Under the pieces are notes generated by a model. That model saw only the letters and a program-made list of their open reading frames with translations, was not told the origin of the DNA and did not search any database. Below are positions 34,321 through 42,764 of a stretch of DNA of 64,000 bases, piece by piece (positions within the stretch are counted from its first letter, which is position 1; each line of letters opens with the position of its first letter). Both the position numbers and the translations under genes were made by a program. This DNA comes from JBGANR01 sp044222225 (GTDB lineage: Bacteria > Actinomycetota > Actinomycetes > Mycobacteriales > Mycobacteriaceae), in NCBI GenBank assembly GCA_044222225.1, contig JBGANR010000006.1, forward strand, positions 1-64,000, in the 5' to 3' direction.

Positions 34321-35663
34321 GCGGCCGCCTTCGCACCCGTGCCGGAACCGCCGACCAGGCATCGGTCGCCGATATCGGGGCCGGTGGCGACGGAATGCAG
34401 CCGGACGCCGGCGACGGCGGCCAGGTGCTCGGCGACGTCCGCCGGCCGGATGGGCCGCAGCAGCGGCGCCGCGTCCCGCGCCGTCGCGGTGAGCCGCTCC
34501 TGGTGCCGGAGGTCGCGGTACGGCCCGAGGGGATACGGTCCGGTTCGGCCGGCGTACCCGGCGGCGCGACGGATCGCGCCTCCGGCGCGCTCGGCGGTGT
34601 CGAGGTGGCTGACGGCCAACGCATCCAGACCGCCGTGCGCCCGGCACACCGCGGCGGCGTACCTCACCAGCTCGTCGTCGATGTGCCCGACGCGCCAGGC
34701 GCCCTGGTAACGGCCGGTGCCGTTGTGCGGTTCGGGCAGCAGAGAGAGCAGGCCGGGGTCCTCCGTCGGCATCGGTCCGTGGCCGTGGCGAGAGGTGTAG
34801 GTGCGCAACACACCGACCACTGTCGCAGGAGCCAGCCCGGCGCCGGCGAGCAGTTCCTGCGCGGCGCCGGGCAGCGTCGTCGACCAGGTGGTGTGCGGGT
34901 GGAAACCGGCCCACTCGTCCAGGAGGACGCCCTGGGCGCCTTCGAACAGCAGGCGCCCGGATCGCGCGGCGCCGGCCAGGTACTCCGAATCCCGCGCGGT
35001 GGCCACGGCGGCTCCGAACGCGACGAGGGTCTCGACCATGACGTCGATCGGCGGCACGGCGTGCGAGCCCCGGGCCAGCAGCGGCGCATAGAAGGTGGCG
35101 AGTGCGGCCAGCCGGGCCCGGACCGTCGCCGCGTCCGCGCAGTCGGCGACGGTGAGCGGCGGAACGTCCGCGCACGCGTCGGCGGTGATGTCCCACAGCG
35201 TCTGCCCGGCCCGCAGGCCGGCGGCATGCGCGAGGGCGTACCACCTCGTCTCACCGATCCCGAGGCCGCAGGACCCGTGTGCCCCGCCGCCGCGCAGATC
35301 CTCCCGGGTGCGGTTGACCGCCACGTGGATCGGCGTGGCGACCAGCGCGTCGGGACTGACGGTGACGAGACGCAGCGGGTCACGGACGCCGAGCGCGGCG
35401 AGCTCCTCCGCTTCGGCGGCCAGCACCCAGGGGTCGGCGATCACGTGCCGGGACAGGTAGGTCGGCGTGCCGGTGAGGGTGCCGGAGCCGAACAGCCGGA
35501 AGGTGTGGTGCCGGTCGCCGTCGACGACGTTGTGCGCGGTCTGCGCACCGCCGTTGAACCGGACCACGGCAGCAGGATCGGTGGTCGCCGCGAGATGGGC
35601 GGTCGTGGCCCCCTTGGCCTCGTCGCCGAAACCGAGGCCGACGACGATCGTGCGCGGGTGCAT
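34317..35663 (-). CDS. Divergent adenylosuccinate synthetase paralog (PurA-like)
   Basis: A 448-residue enzyme of the PurA fold: FGDEAKGA (catalytic Asp14, where PurA has WGDEGKGK), GGAQTAHNV (His44, where PurA has GGxNAGHT), CGLGIGETRW, LFEGAQGVLLDEWAG, RHGHGPMPTED and SHLDTAE. The key Asp and His are kept, but the last P-loop lysine is replaced and flanking loops differ strongly, so the substrate may be a purine nucleotide other than IMP. It is not a housekeeping PurA by context: it lies between a vWA protein gene and an NrtR-like regulator in one operon. The ATG at 35663 has GAAAGGACACC upstream, the same box as the vWA gene. Confidence 0.8.
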   Translation of the reverse strand: MHPRTIVVGLGFGDEAKGATTAHLAATTDPAAVVRFNGGAQTAHNVVDGDRHHTFRLFGSGTLTGTPTYLSRHVIADPWVLAAEAEELAALGVRDPLRLVTVSPDALVATPIHVAVNRTREDLRGGGAHGSCGLGIGETRWYALAHAAGLRAGQTLWDITADACADVPPLTVADCADAATVRARLAALATFYAPLLARGSHAVPPIDVMVETLVAFGAAVATARDSEYLAGAARSGRLLFEGAQGVLLDEWAGFHPHTTWSTTLPGAAQELLAGAGLAPATVVGVLRTYTSRHGHGPMPTEDPGLLSLLPEPHNGTGRYQGAWRVGHIDDELVRYAAAVCRAHGGLDALAVSHLDTAERAGGAIRRAAGYAGRTGPYPLGPYRDLRHQERLTATARDAAPLLRPIRPADVAEHLAAVAGVRLHSVATGPDIGDRCLVGGSGTGAKAAA

Positions 35664-35730
35664 CCGGAGGTGTCCTTTCGGGAAGAGCTGGCGCCGGCAG
35701 CCCGGGGGCGGGCCGCCGGCGTGGTTCGGG

Positions 35731-36714
35731 TCAGACGAGATCGTCGCCGGGTCCGGCGAGATCGGCGGGCAGTTGCACCGCGGTGGCCGCCGGAGCCTTG
35801 GAGCCGGCGAACAGCGCCAGGGCACGGCCCACCGACGCGGTGGCGGTCGAGCCGACGTCGGTCAGATCGGCCAGGCCCTCGTCGAGGTCGACCACGTCCT
35901 CGATCAGCCCGATCGTGACCCCGATCAGATCGCACACAGCGGCGGGATCCTCGAGGAACAGCACGCGCTCGTCGAGGATGCCTTTCCAGTGACCGCGGAC
36001 CTGCGAGTCGTAGAAGTAGCTGGTCTGCTTCGGGAGGATGAAGAACACCTCCCACTTCTCGGCCAGCTCCCGGTAGAGCGCCGCCACGTCGACATCCCTG
36101 TCCACGTCGTCGCCGATCAGCCTGCGGATATACCGGGCCCTGAGCCGGGGCTTGTTCATCTCGTCGCCGATGATGAACAGGTAGCCCTTGCGGCCGCGCT
36201 TGTCCCAGGCGTCGGTGGCGGTGTGCCGCGCCATGAAGTACGCGGCGAGCTCGTACGACTCCGACTTCTGGCCGCCACCGCCGCCTTCGAGGACGACGTT
36301 GCGCAGCTGCTCGTCCATCCGGTTGTCCGACTCGAACTGGCCCACCTGCAGCGGGATCCGGTCGCTGTCGGCGTCGCCGATCGCGCCGAACATGATCTGC
36401 GGGTCCGTCGCGTAGCCCTTGCGCAGCAGCAGACCGTGCAGCTTGGCCAACTGCTTCTGCATGGTCACCGGCACCGAGCCCATCGAGCCGGTGACGTCGA
36501 ACAGCACGGCGATCGGCGTCGACTCGGGGTGTTCGGCACTGTCCCGGGACTCGCGGACGGTCACGCCCTTCGGGTCGAGGTCCCGGTGCGCCTTCCACAG
36601 CGAGCTCGACTTGGACAGGGTGGCGGCGCTGTAGCCGAAGTCCTTCGCTCCGGTGCCGGCCCGGAACGTGGCGGCGGCGCGGTAGGCGTCGTCGCTCCAA
36701 CTTCCATTACCCAT
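35731..36714 (-). CDS. von Willebrand factor A domain protein
   Basis: Cytosolic vWA protein of 327 residues. The MIDAS metal site is VLFDVTGSMGS (Asp73, Thr75, Ser77), and ESYELAAYFMARHT, YLFIIGDEMNKP and KWEVFFILPKQTSYF follow, with a C-terminal helical part (IGLIEDVVDLDEGLADL). There is no signal peptide or membrane anchor. It lies 66 bases after the J-pseudokinase gene and 67 before the PurA-like gene. vWA proteins with protein-kinase-like partners are known from ter-type and NTPase-centred conflict systems as assembly platforms; that parallel is inference. Confidence 0.85.
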   Translation of the reverse strand: MGNGSWSDDAYRAAATFRAGTGAKDFGYSAATLSKSSSLWKAHRDLDPKGVTVRESRDSAEHPESTPIAVLFDVTGSMGSVPVTMQKQLAKLHGLLLRKGYATDPQIMFGAIGDADSDRIPLQVGQFESDNRMDEQLRNVVLEGGGGGQKSESYELAAYFMARHTATDAWDKRGRKGYLFIIGDEMNKPRLRARYIRRLIGDDVDRDVDVAALYRELAEKWEVFFILPKQTSYFYDSQVRGHWKGILDERVLFLEDPAAVCDLIGVTIGLIEDVVDLDEGLADLTDVGSTATASVGRALALFAGSKAPAATAVQLPADLAGPGDDLV

Positions 36715-36780
36715 GACGGTGTCCTTTCAGGTTCGGGTCTCCGCATCGGAGCCCCGGCGATTCAGATGGAGCGCCCGTCC

Positions 36781-37863
36781 TTACCGCGTGGGCGCCACGG
36801 TGTACCGGAACGGCCGGAACCTCCGGCGCCCGTACGCGTCTTCGAGCAGTTCGTCGTACTCGGCGAGCAGGCTCGCGGCGGTCGGCCGCATCCCGGGCGC
36901 GGACTGCATGCAGCCGCGGGCGAACGCGAGCTGGCGCCGCTCGCCGGGGGCGAGCATCGAGCGCATCAGCGCGTGGACCATGTAGACGTCCAGCGCCGGG
37001 GACGCGGGCTCCGCGATGTCGGGCGGATAGGCGTCGGCGCGGCCGGCGATCCGGCCGGGCAGCGGCCGGCCCGGCGTGGTGGCCAGCGACCAGCCGGCCA
37101 GGACGACGCCGTGCCCCTCCGGGTGGATGAGCACGTTCTCGGCGACGATCGCCCCGTGCACGACGCCGGCCAGATGCGCGCCGGCGACAGCGCGCAGCAG
37201 ACGGCGGTGGATCCACGCCCAGTCGCGACCGTCGAGCCCGCCGGGCAGCGCACCGGCGACGGTGGCCAGATCGACGAACCCCTCCCGGGTGCCCAGCGCG
37301 TCGAGGATGTTGACCGCGCGCTCGTCGCCGGCATCGTCGACGACGGTCGCGGTGTCGACCAGGGCGGGGAAGTACGGGGCCAGCCAGGCGTTGCCGGGCC
37401 CTGCGACGAGCTTGGCGACGGCCCGCAGCGCCACGCGCTCCCCCTTGTTGAAGCGACTGGACGCGGGCCGGCGCGGAACCTTGACGGCCACGGGCGACCC
37501 GTCGGCGTCGGCGCCTGCGTAGACCGCGGACACGGTTCCCGACGCGGGCCGTCCGGCCGCGGTGTACGTGCCGTTGCGGCCAGCGATCGTGAATCCCGCG
37601 CCGGTCGTGGATCCCGCGCCGGTCGTGGGCTTTCCGCCGGCCGTCCACTGCTGGTAGAGCGAGTTGAGACGGTCGAATGCCACGGCTGCCGCAGTCGGGT
37701 CCAACCCGGCCGCGGCGGCACGGTCCGGGTGCAGCCGGGCGGCGTAGACGCGGAAGATGCGCTTCGCCGTGTGCGCCGGACCGCCGACGACGCCGAAGAG
37801 GTCCGCCGGGACGCGCGCGGCGCTGACGGTGTCGAGCATCTGCTCGGGGGTCTTGCTGATCAT
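36781..37863 (-). CDS. J-domain protein fused to a pseudokinase
   Basis: A 360-residue fusion. Residues about 15-75 look like a J-domain, with the hallmark HPD (45-47) after FRVYAARL and a last helix FDRLNSLYQQW. From about 95 a protein-kinase fold follows: VAVKVPR (Lys128), then VVHGAIVAENVLI where the catalytic HRD is HGA (236-238; Asn243 kept), and VVLAGWS where DFG is AGW (256-258). Without both aspartates it should not phosphorylate, so it is a pseudokinase. The ATG follows a putative -10 box by about 8 bases with no ribosome-binding site, suggesting leaderless translation. First gene of the operon; a role in recruiting a Hsp70 to the vWA or PurA-like partner is speculative. Confidence 0.78.
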   Translation of the reverse strand: MISKTPEQMLDTVSAARVPADLFGVVGGPAHTAKRIFRVYAARLHPDRAAAAGLDPTAAAVAFDRLNSLYQQWTAGGKPTTGAGSTTGAGFTIAGRNGTYTAAGRPASGTVSAVYAGADADGSPVAVKVPRRPASSRFNKGERVALRAVAKLVAGPGNAWLAPYFPALVDTATVVDDAGDERAVNILDALGTREGFVDLATVAGALPGGLDGRDWAWIHRRLLRAVAGAHLAGVVHGAIVAENVLIHPEGHGVVLAGWSLATTPGRPLPGRIAGRADAYPPDIAEPASPALDVYMVHALMRSMLAPGERRQLAFARGCMQSAPGMRPTAASLLAEYDELLEDAYGRRRFRPFRYTVAPTR

Positions 37864-37866
37864 GTT

Positions 37867-37887
37867 TTCTAGTCTACATGACTAGAA
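37867..37887. promoter_or_regulatory. Perfect palindrome over the operon promoter
   Basis: TTCTAGTC (37867-37874), 5-base spacer, GACTAGAA (37880-37887). Read on the minus strand, TTGCGC and TAGACT are spaced 18 bases apart and could be -35 and -10 boxes, with the palindrome covering the -10 and the ATG of the J-pseudokinase gene lying just after. It is a likely operator, and the NrtR-like protein of the same operon is the obvious candidate ligand. Confidence 0.65.
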
Positions 37888-37947
37888 TTGCTCTGCGCAA
37901 GAGGCCTCGATCGACGGGACGGTCGTCGACCTACCGGGGCGTCGCCC

Positions 37948-39030
37948 TCACGACTCGATGCGGTTGCCCTGCTCGTCCCAGTGCTCGGCCACCTTCTTGC
38001 TGGGTTGGACGCGCGGCGGCTCACCCGGCATCTTGGGGTAGTCCGGCGGAAAGTTCAGCTCTCCGCCCGGCAGCGTCTCCCACAGCTCCAGCAGCGGCTC
38101 GATCGAATAGGCCACGTCGTCCATGTCGGCCCACGGATCGCCGTCGGCGAGGTAGTCGGGCACCGAATAGATGTTGAAGTCGCGCGGATCGGTCACGTCG
38201 GCGAGCTGCGCCCACGTCATCGGCGTGCTCACCGGCGCACCCGGCCGCGCCCGCAGGCTCCACGGCCCCGCGACGGTCCGGTCCCGCAGGTTCTGGTTGT
38301 AGTCGAGGAAGATCCGCGTGCCCCGCTGCTCCTTCCACCACGCGGTGGTGACGCCGCCGTCGCGCCGCTCCAGTTCCCGGCCCAGCCCGATCGCGGCGTG
38401 CCGCACCTCGTCGAAGGTCCAGTCGGGCTTGATCCGCACGTAGATGTGGACGCCCCGGTTGCCGCTGGTCTTGGGGTAGCCGCGCAACCCGAGCTCGTCC
38501 AGCAGCTCGCGGGCGACGCCGGCGACGCGCTGCGCGTCGGCGAAGGTGGTGCCCGGCTGCGGATCGAGGTCGATGCGCAGCTCGTCGGGGTGATCGACGT
38601 CGGGCCGCCGCACCGGCCAGGGGTGGAACGTCAGCGTGCCCATCTGCGCCGCCCACACCAGCGACGCCGGTTCGGTGGGGCACAACTCATCCGCCGTCCG
38701 CCTGCTCGGAAAGGTGATGCGCACCGTCTCGACGAAATCCGGGGCGCCCCGCGGCAACCGCTTCTGATAGAAGCCGTCACCCTCCTTGTCCTGCGGTCCG
38801 ACGGCCAGCCGCATGCCCTCGCGATACCCGTCCGGCCAGCGTTCCATCGCCGTCGGACGCTCCCCGATCGCCCGCATCAGCGCGTCGCCGACGGTCGCGA
38901 AGTACTCGCAGACCTGCAGTTTGGTGACGGACGCCGTCCGCTCGGTCGCCTCGTAGACCACTCGGTCGGGGCTGGAGACGCGCACCTGACGGCCCGCCGC
39001 GTCGACGAACGCCGCCGTACTTCTTGCCAT
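37948..39030 (-). CDS. LigD-type polymerase/primase domain protein (Rv3730c-like)
   Basis: Stand-alone archaeo-eukaryotic-primase-type polymerase of 360 residues, as in the polymerase domain of LigD. It has VTKLQVCEYFATVGDALM, FYQKRLPRGAPDFV, the catalytic acidic pair in LRIDLDPQPG, KTSGNRGVHIYVRI and FLDYNQNLRDRTVAGPWS. It can add nucleotides or ribonucleotides at breaks and gaps. The ATG at 39030 overlaps the ligC stop (ATGA), so polymerase and ligase are made together, matching Rv3730c-Rv3731. No Ku gene is in the window. Confidence 0.9.
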   Translation of the reverse strand: MARSTAAFVDAAGRQVRVSSPDRVVYEATERTASVTKLQVCEYFATVGDALMRAIGERPTAMERWPDGYREGMRLAVGPQDKEGDGFYQKRLPRGAPDFVETVRITFPSRRTADELCPTEPASLVWAAQMGTLTFHPWPVRRPDVDHPDELRIDLDPQPGTTFADAQRVAGVARELLDELGLRGYPKTSGNRGVHIYVRIKPDWTFDEVRHAAIGLGRELERRDGGVTTAWWKEQRGTRIFLDYNQNLRDRTVAGPWSLRARPGAPVSTPMTWAQLADVTDPRDFNIYSVPDYLADGDPWADMDDVAYSIEPLLELWETLPGGELNFPPDYPKMPGEPPRVQPSKKVAEHWDEQGNRIES

Positions 39031-40091
39031 CAGTGCCCCATTCCCGAACGGCCGATTCCGCCGGCTCCATCTAAGACATCGTCGAGATCGAAGTCGATCG
39101 GCACCTCGAGCTGGTCGAACCGACACGACTCGGGCTCGCGATCGGGCCGCCAGCGCACGAAGCTCACGGCGTGCCGGAACCTCGGCCCCTCCATCTGATC
39201 GAACGCCACCTCGACGACGAGCTCGGGCCGGATCGCGATCCACTGCGCCGAGCCGCTCGTCTTCCACCGGCTGACCTCGCCGGCTTCGACTCCGTCCGGA
39301 TTCAGCCGCATCCCCTCGAAACGTTCCTGCAGCTCGACGCGGGTCGCCATCGGGAACGCGACGATGCCGCCGACCATCATGAGGTCGCCGTCGTCGGTGT
39401 GCAGCCCCAGCAGCGCGGAACCGATGCCGCTGCCGCTCTTGTGCACGCGGTAGCCGATGACGACGCAGTCGGCGCTGCGCGCGTGTTTGAGCTTGAGCAT
39501 GTCGCGCTTACCCGGCAGGTAGGGGCCATCGGCGCGCTTGCTGACGACGCCGTCGAGACCGGCACCCTCGAAGCGCGAGAACCATTCGGCGGCGACGTCC
39601 GGATCGTCGGTGAGACGCGTCATCCGGCACGTCCCCGAGCCGGAGATCGCCGCGACGAGCGCCTCCCGTCGCACCCGGAACGGCTCACCCGTGAGGTCGG
39701 ACGCGCCGTCCGAGAGGGCGTCGAAGCCGATGAAGATGGCCGGCGTCTGCTCGGCGAGCAGCCGGACGCGCGAATCGGCCGGGTGGATGCGCTGCGCCAG
39801 GGTCTCCCAGCTCAGCCGGCGCCGGCCGCCGAGCTCGACGGCGACGGCGATCTCGCCGTCGAGCACGCAGCGCCGCGGCAGCTCCGCGCGGAAGGCGTCG
39901 ACGAGTTCGGGGAAGTACCGCGCCAGATCCTTGCCGCCGCGCGAGCCGATGACGACGTCGTCGCCGTCGCGGAACACCAGCGCCCGGAACCCGTCCCATT
40001 TCGGTTCATGCCACCAGCCCTCCTCCCGGCGCACCGCGGGTGCGGATTTGGCGAGCATCGGGGCCACCGGTGGCATGACGGGCAGGTCCAT
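39030..40091 (-). CDS. ligC: ATP-dependent DNA ligase LigC
   Basis: ATP-dependent ligase of 353 residues with the adenylated lysine in EPKWDGFRA (about residue 31), then SRGGKDLARYFPEL, CVLDGEIAVA, FIGFDALS, EGAGLDGVVSKRADGPYLPGKR in pieces and KLKHARSADCVVIG, followed by an OB domain. It is a minimal nucleotidyltransferase-OB ligase without the extra LigD domains, used in back-up repair. It is the upstream gene of a two-gene operon with the polymerase-domain protein. Confidence 0.92.
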   Translation of the reverse strand: MDLPVMPPVAPMLAKSAPAVRREEGWWHEPKWDGFRALVFRDGDDVVIGSRGGKDLARYFPELVDAFRAELPRRCVLDGEIAVAVELGGRRRLSWETLAQRIHPADSRVRLLAEQTPAIFIGFDALSDGASDLTGEPFRVRREALVAAISGSGTCRMTRLTDDPDVAAEWFSRFEGAGLDGVVSKRADGPYLPGKRDMLKLKHARSADCVVIGYRVHKSGSGIGSALLGLHTDDGDLMMVGGIVAFPMATRVELQERFEGMRLNPDGVEAGEVSRWKTSGSAQWIAIRPELVVEVAFDQMEGPRFRHAVSFVRWRPDREPESCRFDQLEVPIDFDLDDVLDGAGGIGRSGMGH

Positions 40092-40152
40092 CCGCCCACC
40101 GTACGAGGGACACGACGGGAACTCGCCGAGCCACACCGCGCCGGGCTTCCCA

Positions 40153-40215
40153 GATGTCCGTCTGAGCGAGGCGCCATGACAATAATCTCCTCGGCGGCTC
40201 GCTCAGACGGACATC
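40153..40215. repeat. Long hairpin with GACAATAATC apex, 3' of the RDD gene
   Basis: The 18-base arms GATGTCCGTCTGAGCGAG (40153-40170) and CTCGCTCAGACGGACATC (40198-40215) pair perfectly. The apex carries GACAATAATC (40178-40187), identical to the apex of the hairpin at 14068-14154 although the arms differ. It lies 14 bases beyond the stop of the leftward RDD gene and so probably terminates the gluQRS-RDD transcript. Confidence 0.78.
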
Positions 40216-40228
40216 CTGGAAGGCGTCG

Positions 40229-40732
40229 TCAATCCAGCCGGACGACGGACGTGCCGGCGAGCCGGTCGTGCCAGCCGCGGGCGTCCGGATCGCGAGCGAT
40301 GGACGCCGCCAACGCGCCGAACCCGAGGATTCCGGCCAGCCCGAGCGCGGTCGCGCTCATCGCGCCGATGAGCGAGCCGCTCGCCGACGCCGCCGTCGGC
40401 GCGAAGACGATGACGAGGTAGGCGTTGCGCAGCAGCGCCGCGCGCAGCCCAGGGCGGTGCGTCGTGCCCTCGGCACGGACCCGCGTCCGGGCCAGCCATT
40501 TGCCGGCCGTCGTTCCGCGGGTCTCGCCGACCGTCAGGTACCCCACCAGCACCACGGTGCCGAGAACGGCGGTCGTCAACTGCTGCGCGACGCCCTCGCC
40601 GGCCACGGCCGTCACCACCCGCCCGAGCCCCTCGGTGAGGAGGCCGGCCAGCAGGAGATCGATGATCTTGCCCAGCACCCGCCACGGCAGCGCCGCGGCC
40701 ACGACGTCGTCCGATCGATTCCGCGCACTCAC
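40229..40732 (-). CDS. RDD family membrane protein
   Basis: A 167-residue protein with about three membrane spans. It starts with LPWRVLGKIIDLLLAGLL (the Arg/Asp of the RDD motif), continues with VVLVGYLTVGETRGTTAGKWLARTRV and RAALLRNAYLVIVFAP, and ends with ARGWHDRLAGTSVV, which holds the final Asp. The family has been linked to Na+/H+ exchange in some bacteria, but its general function is unsettled. The GTG start overlaps the gluQRS stop. Confidence 0.88.
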   Translation of the reverse strand: MSARNRSDDVVAAALPWRVLGKIIDLLLAGLLTEGLGRVVTAVAGEGVAQQLTTAVLGTVVLVGYLTVGETRGTTAGKWLARTRVRAEGTTHRPGLRAALLRNAYLVIVFAPTAASASGSLIGAMSATALGLAGILGFGALAASIARDPDARGWHDRLAGTSVVRLD

Positions 40733-41655
40733 CGGGCGACCGCCGCATCGGTGAGCGGCAACGCCACCAGCCACGGCTCGCGCGGCAGCGCCGCCGGATC
40801 GAATCCCGACAGCAGGTCGGCGGGCTCACCCCGGGAAACAAGCCCCAGCGACTCCGCCAACCGCGTCAGCACCCGCGCCGGCGTCCAACCTGTCGCGACG
40901 AGCTCCGCCAGCGTGACGGCGCCGTCCCGTTTGGCCAGCCGGACGCCGTCGGGCCGCAGCACCATCGGCACGTGCGCGTACCGCGGGGCCGGGTGCCCGA
41001 GCAACCCGGTGAGATACGCCTGCCGCGGCGCGGACGTCAACAGGTCGTCGCCGCGCACCACCTGGTCGACGCCGGCCGCGGCGTCGTCGACGACGACCGC
41101 CAGGTTGTAAGCCGCCACGCCGTCGCCACGGCGCAGCACCACGTCGTCCGGGACGCCGGTGACCTCGCCGTGCAGGTCGTCGACGATCGTGACGGGCGCC
41201 GGCTCGGCGCGCAGCCGGATCGCGGGCGAGCGCTCGGCCCGACGCCGCGCACGCTCGGATTCCAGCAGGTCACGGCACGTTCCGGGGTAGGCGCCGGGCG
41301 GCGAGTGCGGGGCCGACGGCGCGGACTGGATCTCGCGGCGCGTGCAGAAGCACTCGTAGGTGAGGCCGCGAGCCGTCAGGTCGGCGATCGCGGCGTCGTA
41401 CACGGCCGTCCGGGCCGACTGCCGGACGACCGGCCCGTCCCAGTCGAGACCGAGCGCGGCCAAGTCGGCGAGCTGACGCTCGGCGGCGCCCGGCCGGACG
41501 CGGTCGAGATCCTCCATCCGCAGCACGAACCGGCGCCCGGTCGAGCGGGCGAACAGCCAGGCCAGTAGGGCGGTCCGCAGGTTGCCGATGTGCAGGTCGC
41601 CCGACGGGCTCGGCGCGTAGCGCCCGGCACCCGGCTCGCCGCTTTCGATCGTCAC
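40729..41655 (-). CDS. gluQRS: Glutamyl-Q tRNA(Asp) synthetase
   Basis: A 308-residue paralog of the glutamyl-tRNA synthetase catalytic domain lacking the anticodon-binding half. It has YAPSPSGDLHIGN (HIGH-like at 22-25), RMEDLDRVRPG, a zinc-binding CFC pair and a further Cys (ECFCTRREI, GTCRDLL), VVRGDDLL and LAKRDGAVT in place of KMSKS. It attaches glutamate to the cyclopentene of queuosine-34 in tRNA-Asp. A tgt gene about 7 kb away supports queuosine use by this organism. Starts with GTG. Confidence 0.92.
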   Translation of the reverse strand: MTIESGEPGAGRYAPSPSGDLHIGNLRTALLAWLFARSTGRRFVLRMEDLDRVRPGAAERQLADLAALGLDWDGPVVRQSARTAVYDAAIADLTARGLTYECFCTRREIQSAPSAPHSPPGAYPGTCRDLLESERARRRAERSPAIRLRAEPAPVTIVDDLHGEVTGVPDDVVLRRGDGVAAYNLAVVVDDAAAGVDQVVRGDDLLTSAPRQAYLTGLLGHPAPRYAHVPMVLRPDGVRLAKRDGAVTLAELVATGWTPARVLTRLAESLGLVSRGEPADLLSGFDPAALPREPWLVALPLTDAAVAR

Positions 41656-41703
41656 GCCACAACGGTAGGGGCTCCGCCACCGACAGCGGTCATCGACGGT
41701 TCG

Positions 41704-42627
41704 TCACCTCGCCACCGATCCAGCCCCCGTCCGATCGTGGGCTCGTTCAGCCGCCGCCTTCATTCGTCGAAGTTGCTCAGCATGGCCGGCCCCCAAAAGC
41801 TGACCCGCCGGCAGCGGATGCACCGGACGGGTGCCGTAGAAGATCTGCGAGTGATGCAAGTCCTCCAACGAGCGTTGCCAGAAGTGCAGTTTGGACTCGT
41901 GGGTGAAGGCGCCGCGTAGAGCTCGCAGGGCCGTGGCGTCGGTGATCCACCGGAACCGTGACGTATCGATCAGTTGGTAGTCGATCGCGCGCGTGACGCA
42001 AGCGGCGACCCAGTCGGCGAACTGGATGTTCGCACTAAGCCGGCTGTCGACGTGCATCGGCGGTTCGACGATCAGCTTCATCTCCGGGAAGCCGGATGCG
42101 CGACCGAGGATGTGCCCGTACATCTGCCGAAGTCGCTCGATTCGAGTCTTCTCGTTGATCTGGTCGATCATGACGAGGATGTTCGCGTTGTGCTTCTGCG
42201 CGTGCCGGGCGAGCCGATTGAGCGCTTCGCGCATCGCCGCGGTCTCGCGCTCGTCGGTATCCAGACCGGTCTGCTTCGGTGTCCCGAGCGGCTTCTCGTC
42301 GGCGTAGTAGAACAGAGCACCCCCGAGTTCCTGCAGTCGCGCGACAAGACTGTTGAACACGCGTACCTGCTGAGGGAAGCTCTCCAACGTGGCCGGCCGG
42401 AAGACGTCCGCACCCTTGCGTTCGAACTGCGCCGGGTCGGCGTCACCGATCTCGGACTTGAACAGCGCTCGCTTGTTGGTGACGAACGCGGCTCCGAAGC
42501 GTCGGGCGTTCGCCGCAGGGATCACGAACCCGGCGTACCCGAAAGCCGGACTGGTCCGGAACCTCGGGTGGTCATGGGAGACGAATGCCCCGGTCTCCCC
42601 GATCTCATCGATATACGCGAGAAGCAC
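41704..42627 (-). CDS. DUF3800 domain-containing protein (RNase H-like fold)
   Basis: A protein of about 307 residues. The DUF3800 signature is LLAYIDEIGETG with acidic residues, followed by FSLVARL-like helices, FYYADEKPLG, ANILVMIDQINEKTR and PMHVDSRLSANIQFADWVAACV. These proteins are predicted nucleases and are frequent in defence and mobile regions. The start is uncertain; GTG 42627 lies just before the conserved strand, but no strong ribosome-binding site is seen. It lies 3' of the protease operon across a hairpin. Confidence 0.8.
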   Translation of the reverse strand: MLLAYIDEIGETGAFVSHDHPRFRTSPAFGYAGFVIPAANARRFGAAFVTNKRALFKSEIGDADPAQFERKGADVFRPATLESFPQQVRVFNSLVARLQELGGALFYYADEKPLGTPKQTGLDTDERETAAMREALNRLARHAQKHNANILVMIDQINEKTRIERLRQMYGHILGRASGFPEMKLIVEPPMHVDSRLSANIQFADWVAACVTRAIDYQLIDTSRFRWITDATALRALRGAFTHESKLHFWQRSLEDLHHSQIFYGTRPVHPLPAGQLLGAGHAEQLRRMKAAAERAHDRTGAGSVAR

Positions 42628-42663
42628 ATCGACGAGTATCGCAGTGCCGCGCCCGACATGCGT

Positions 42664-42693
42664 AGAGCCCCGCACCAGGAGGTGCGGGGCTCT
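42664..42693 (-). terminator. Hairpin between the protease operon and DUF3800
   Basis: AGAGCCCCGCACC (42664-42676) and GGTGCGGGGCTCT (42681-42693) pair perfectly around an AGGA loop. No T-run follows in the minus direction. It lies about 70 bases after the subtilase stop and could terminate or attenuate transcription into the DUF3800 gene. Confidence 0.75.
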
Positions 42694-42764
42694 CGAATCG
42701 GCGCTCGGGGAACTGTTTCATCCCTAGCTACCGCGCTCCATGCTAGGCGCGCGTCTGCGCGAGT

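Noticed and set aside
34317..35663. PurA-like gene as a phage PurZ (2-aminoadenine genome) enzyme
   Set aside because: The catalytic Asp of the FGDE motif is retained, whereas PurZ proteins replace it; no phage genes or DNA polymerase partner lie nearby.
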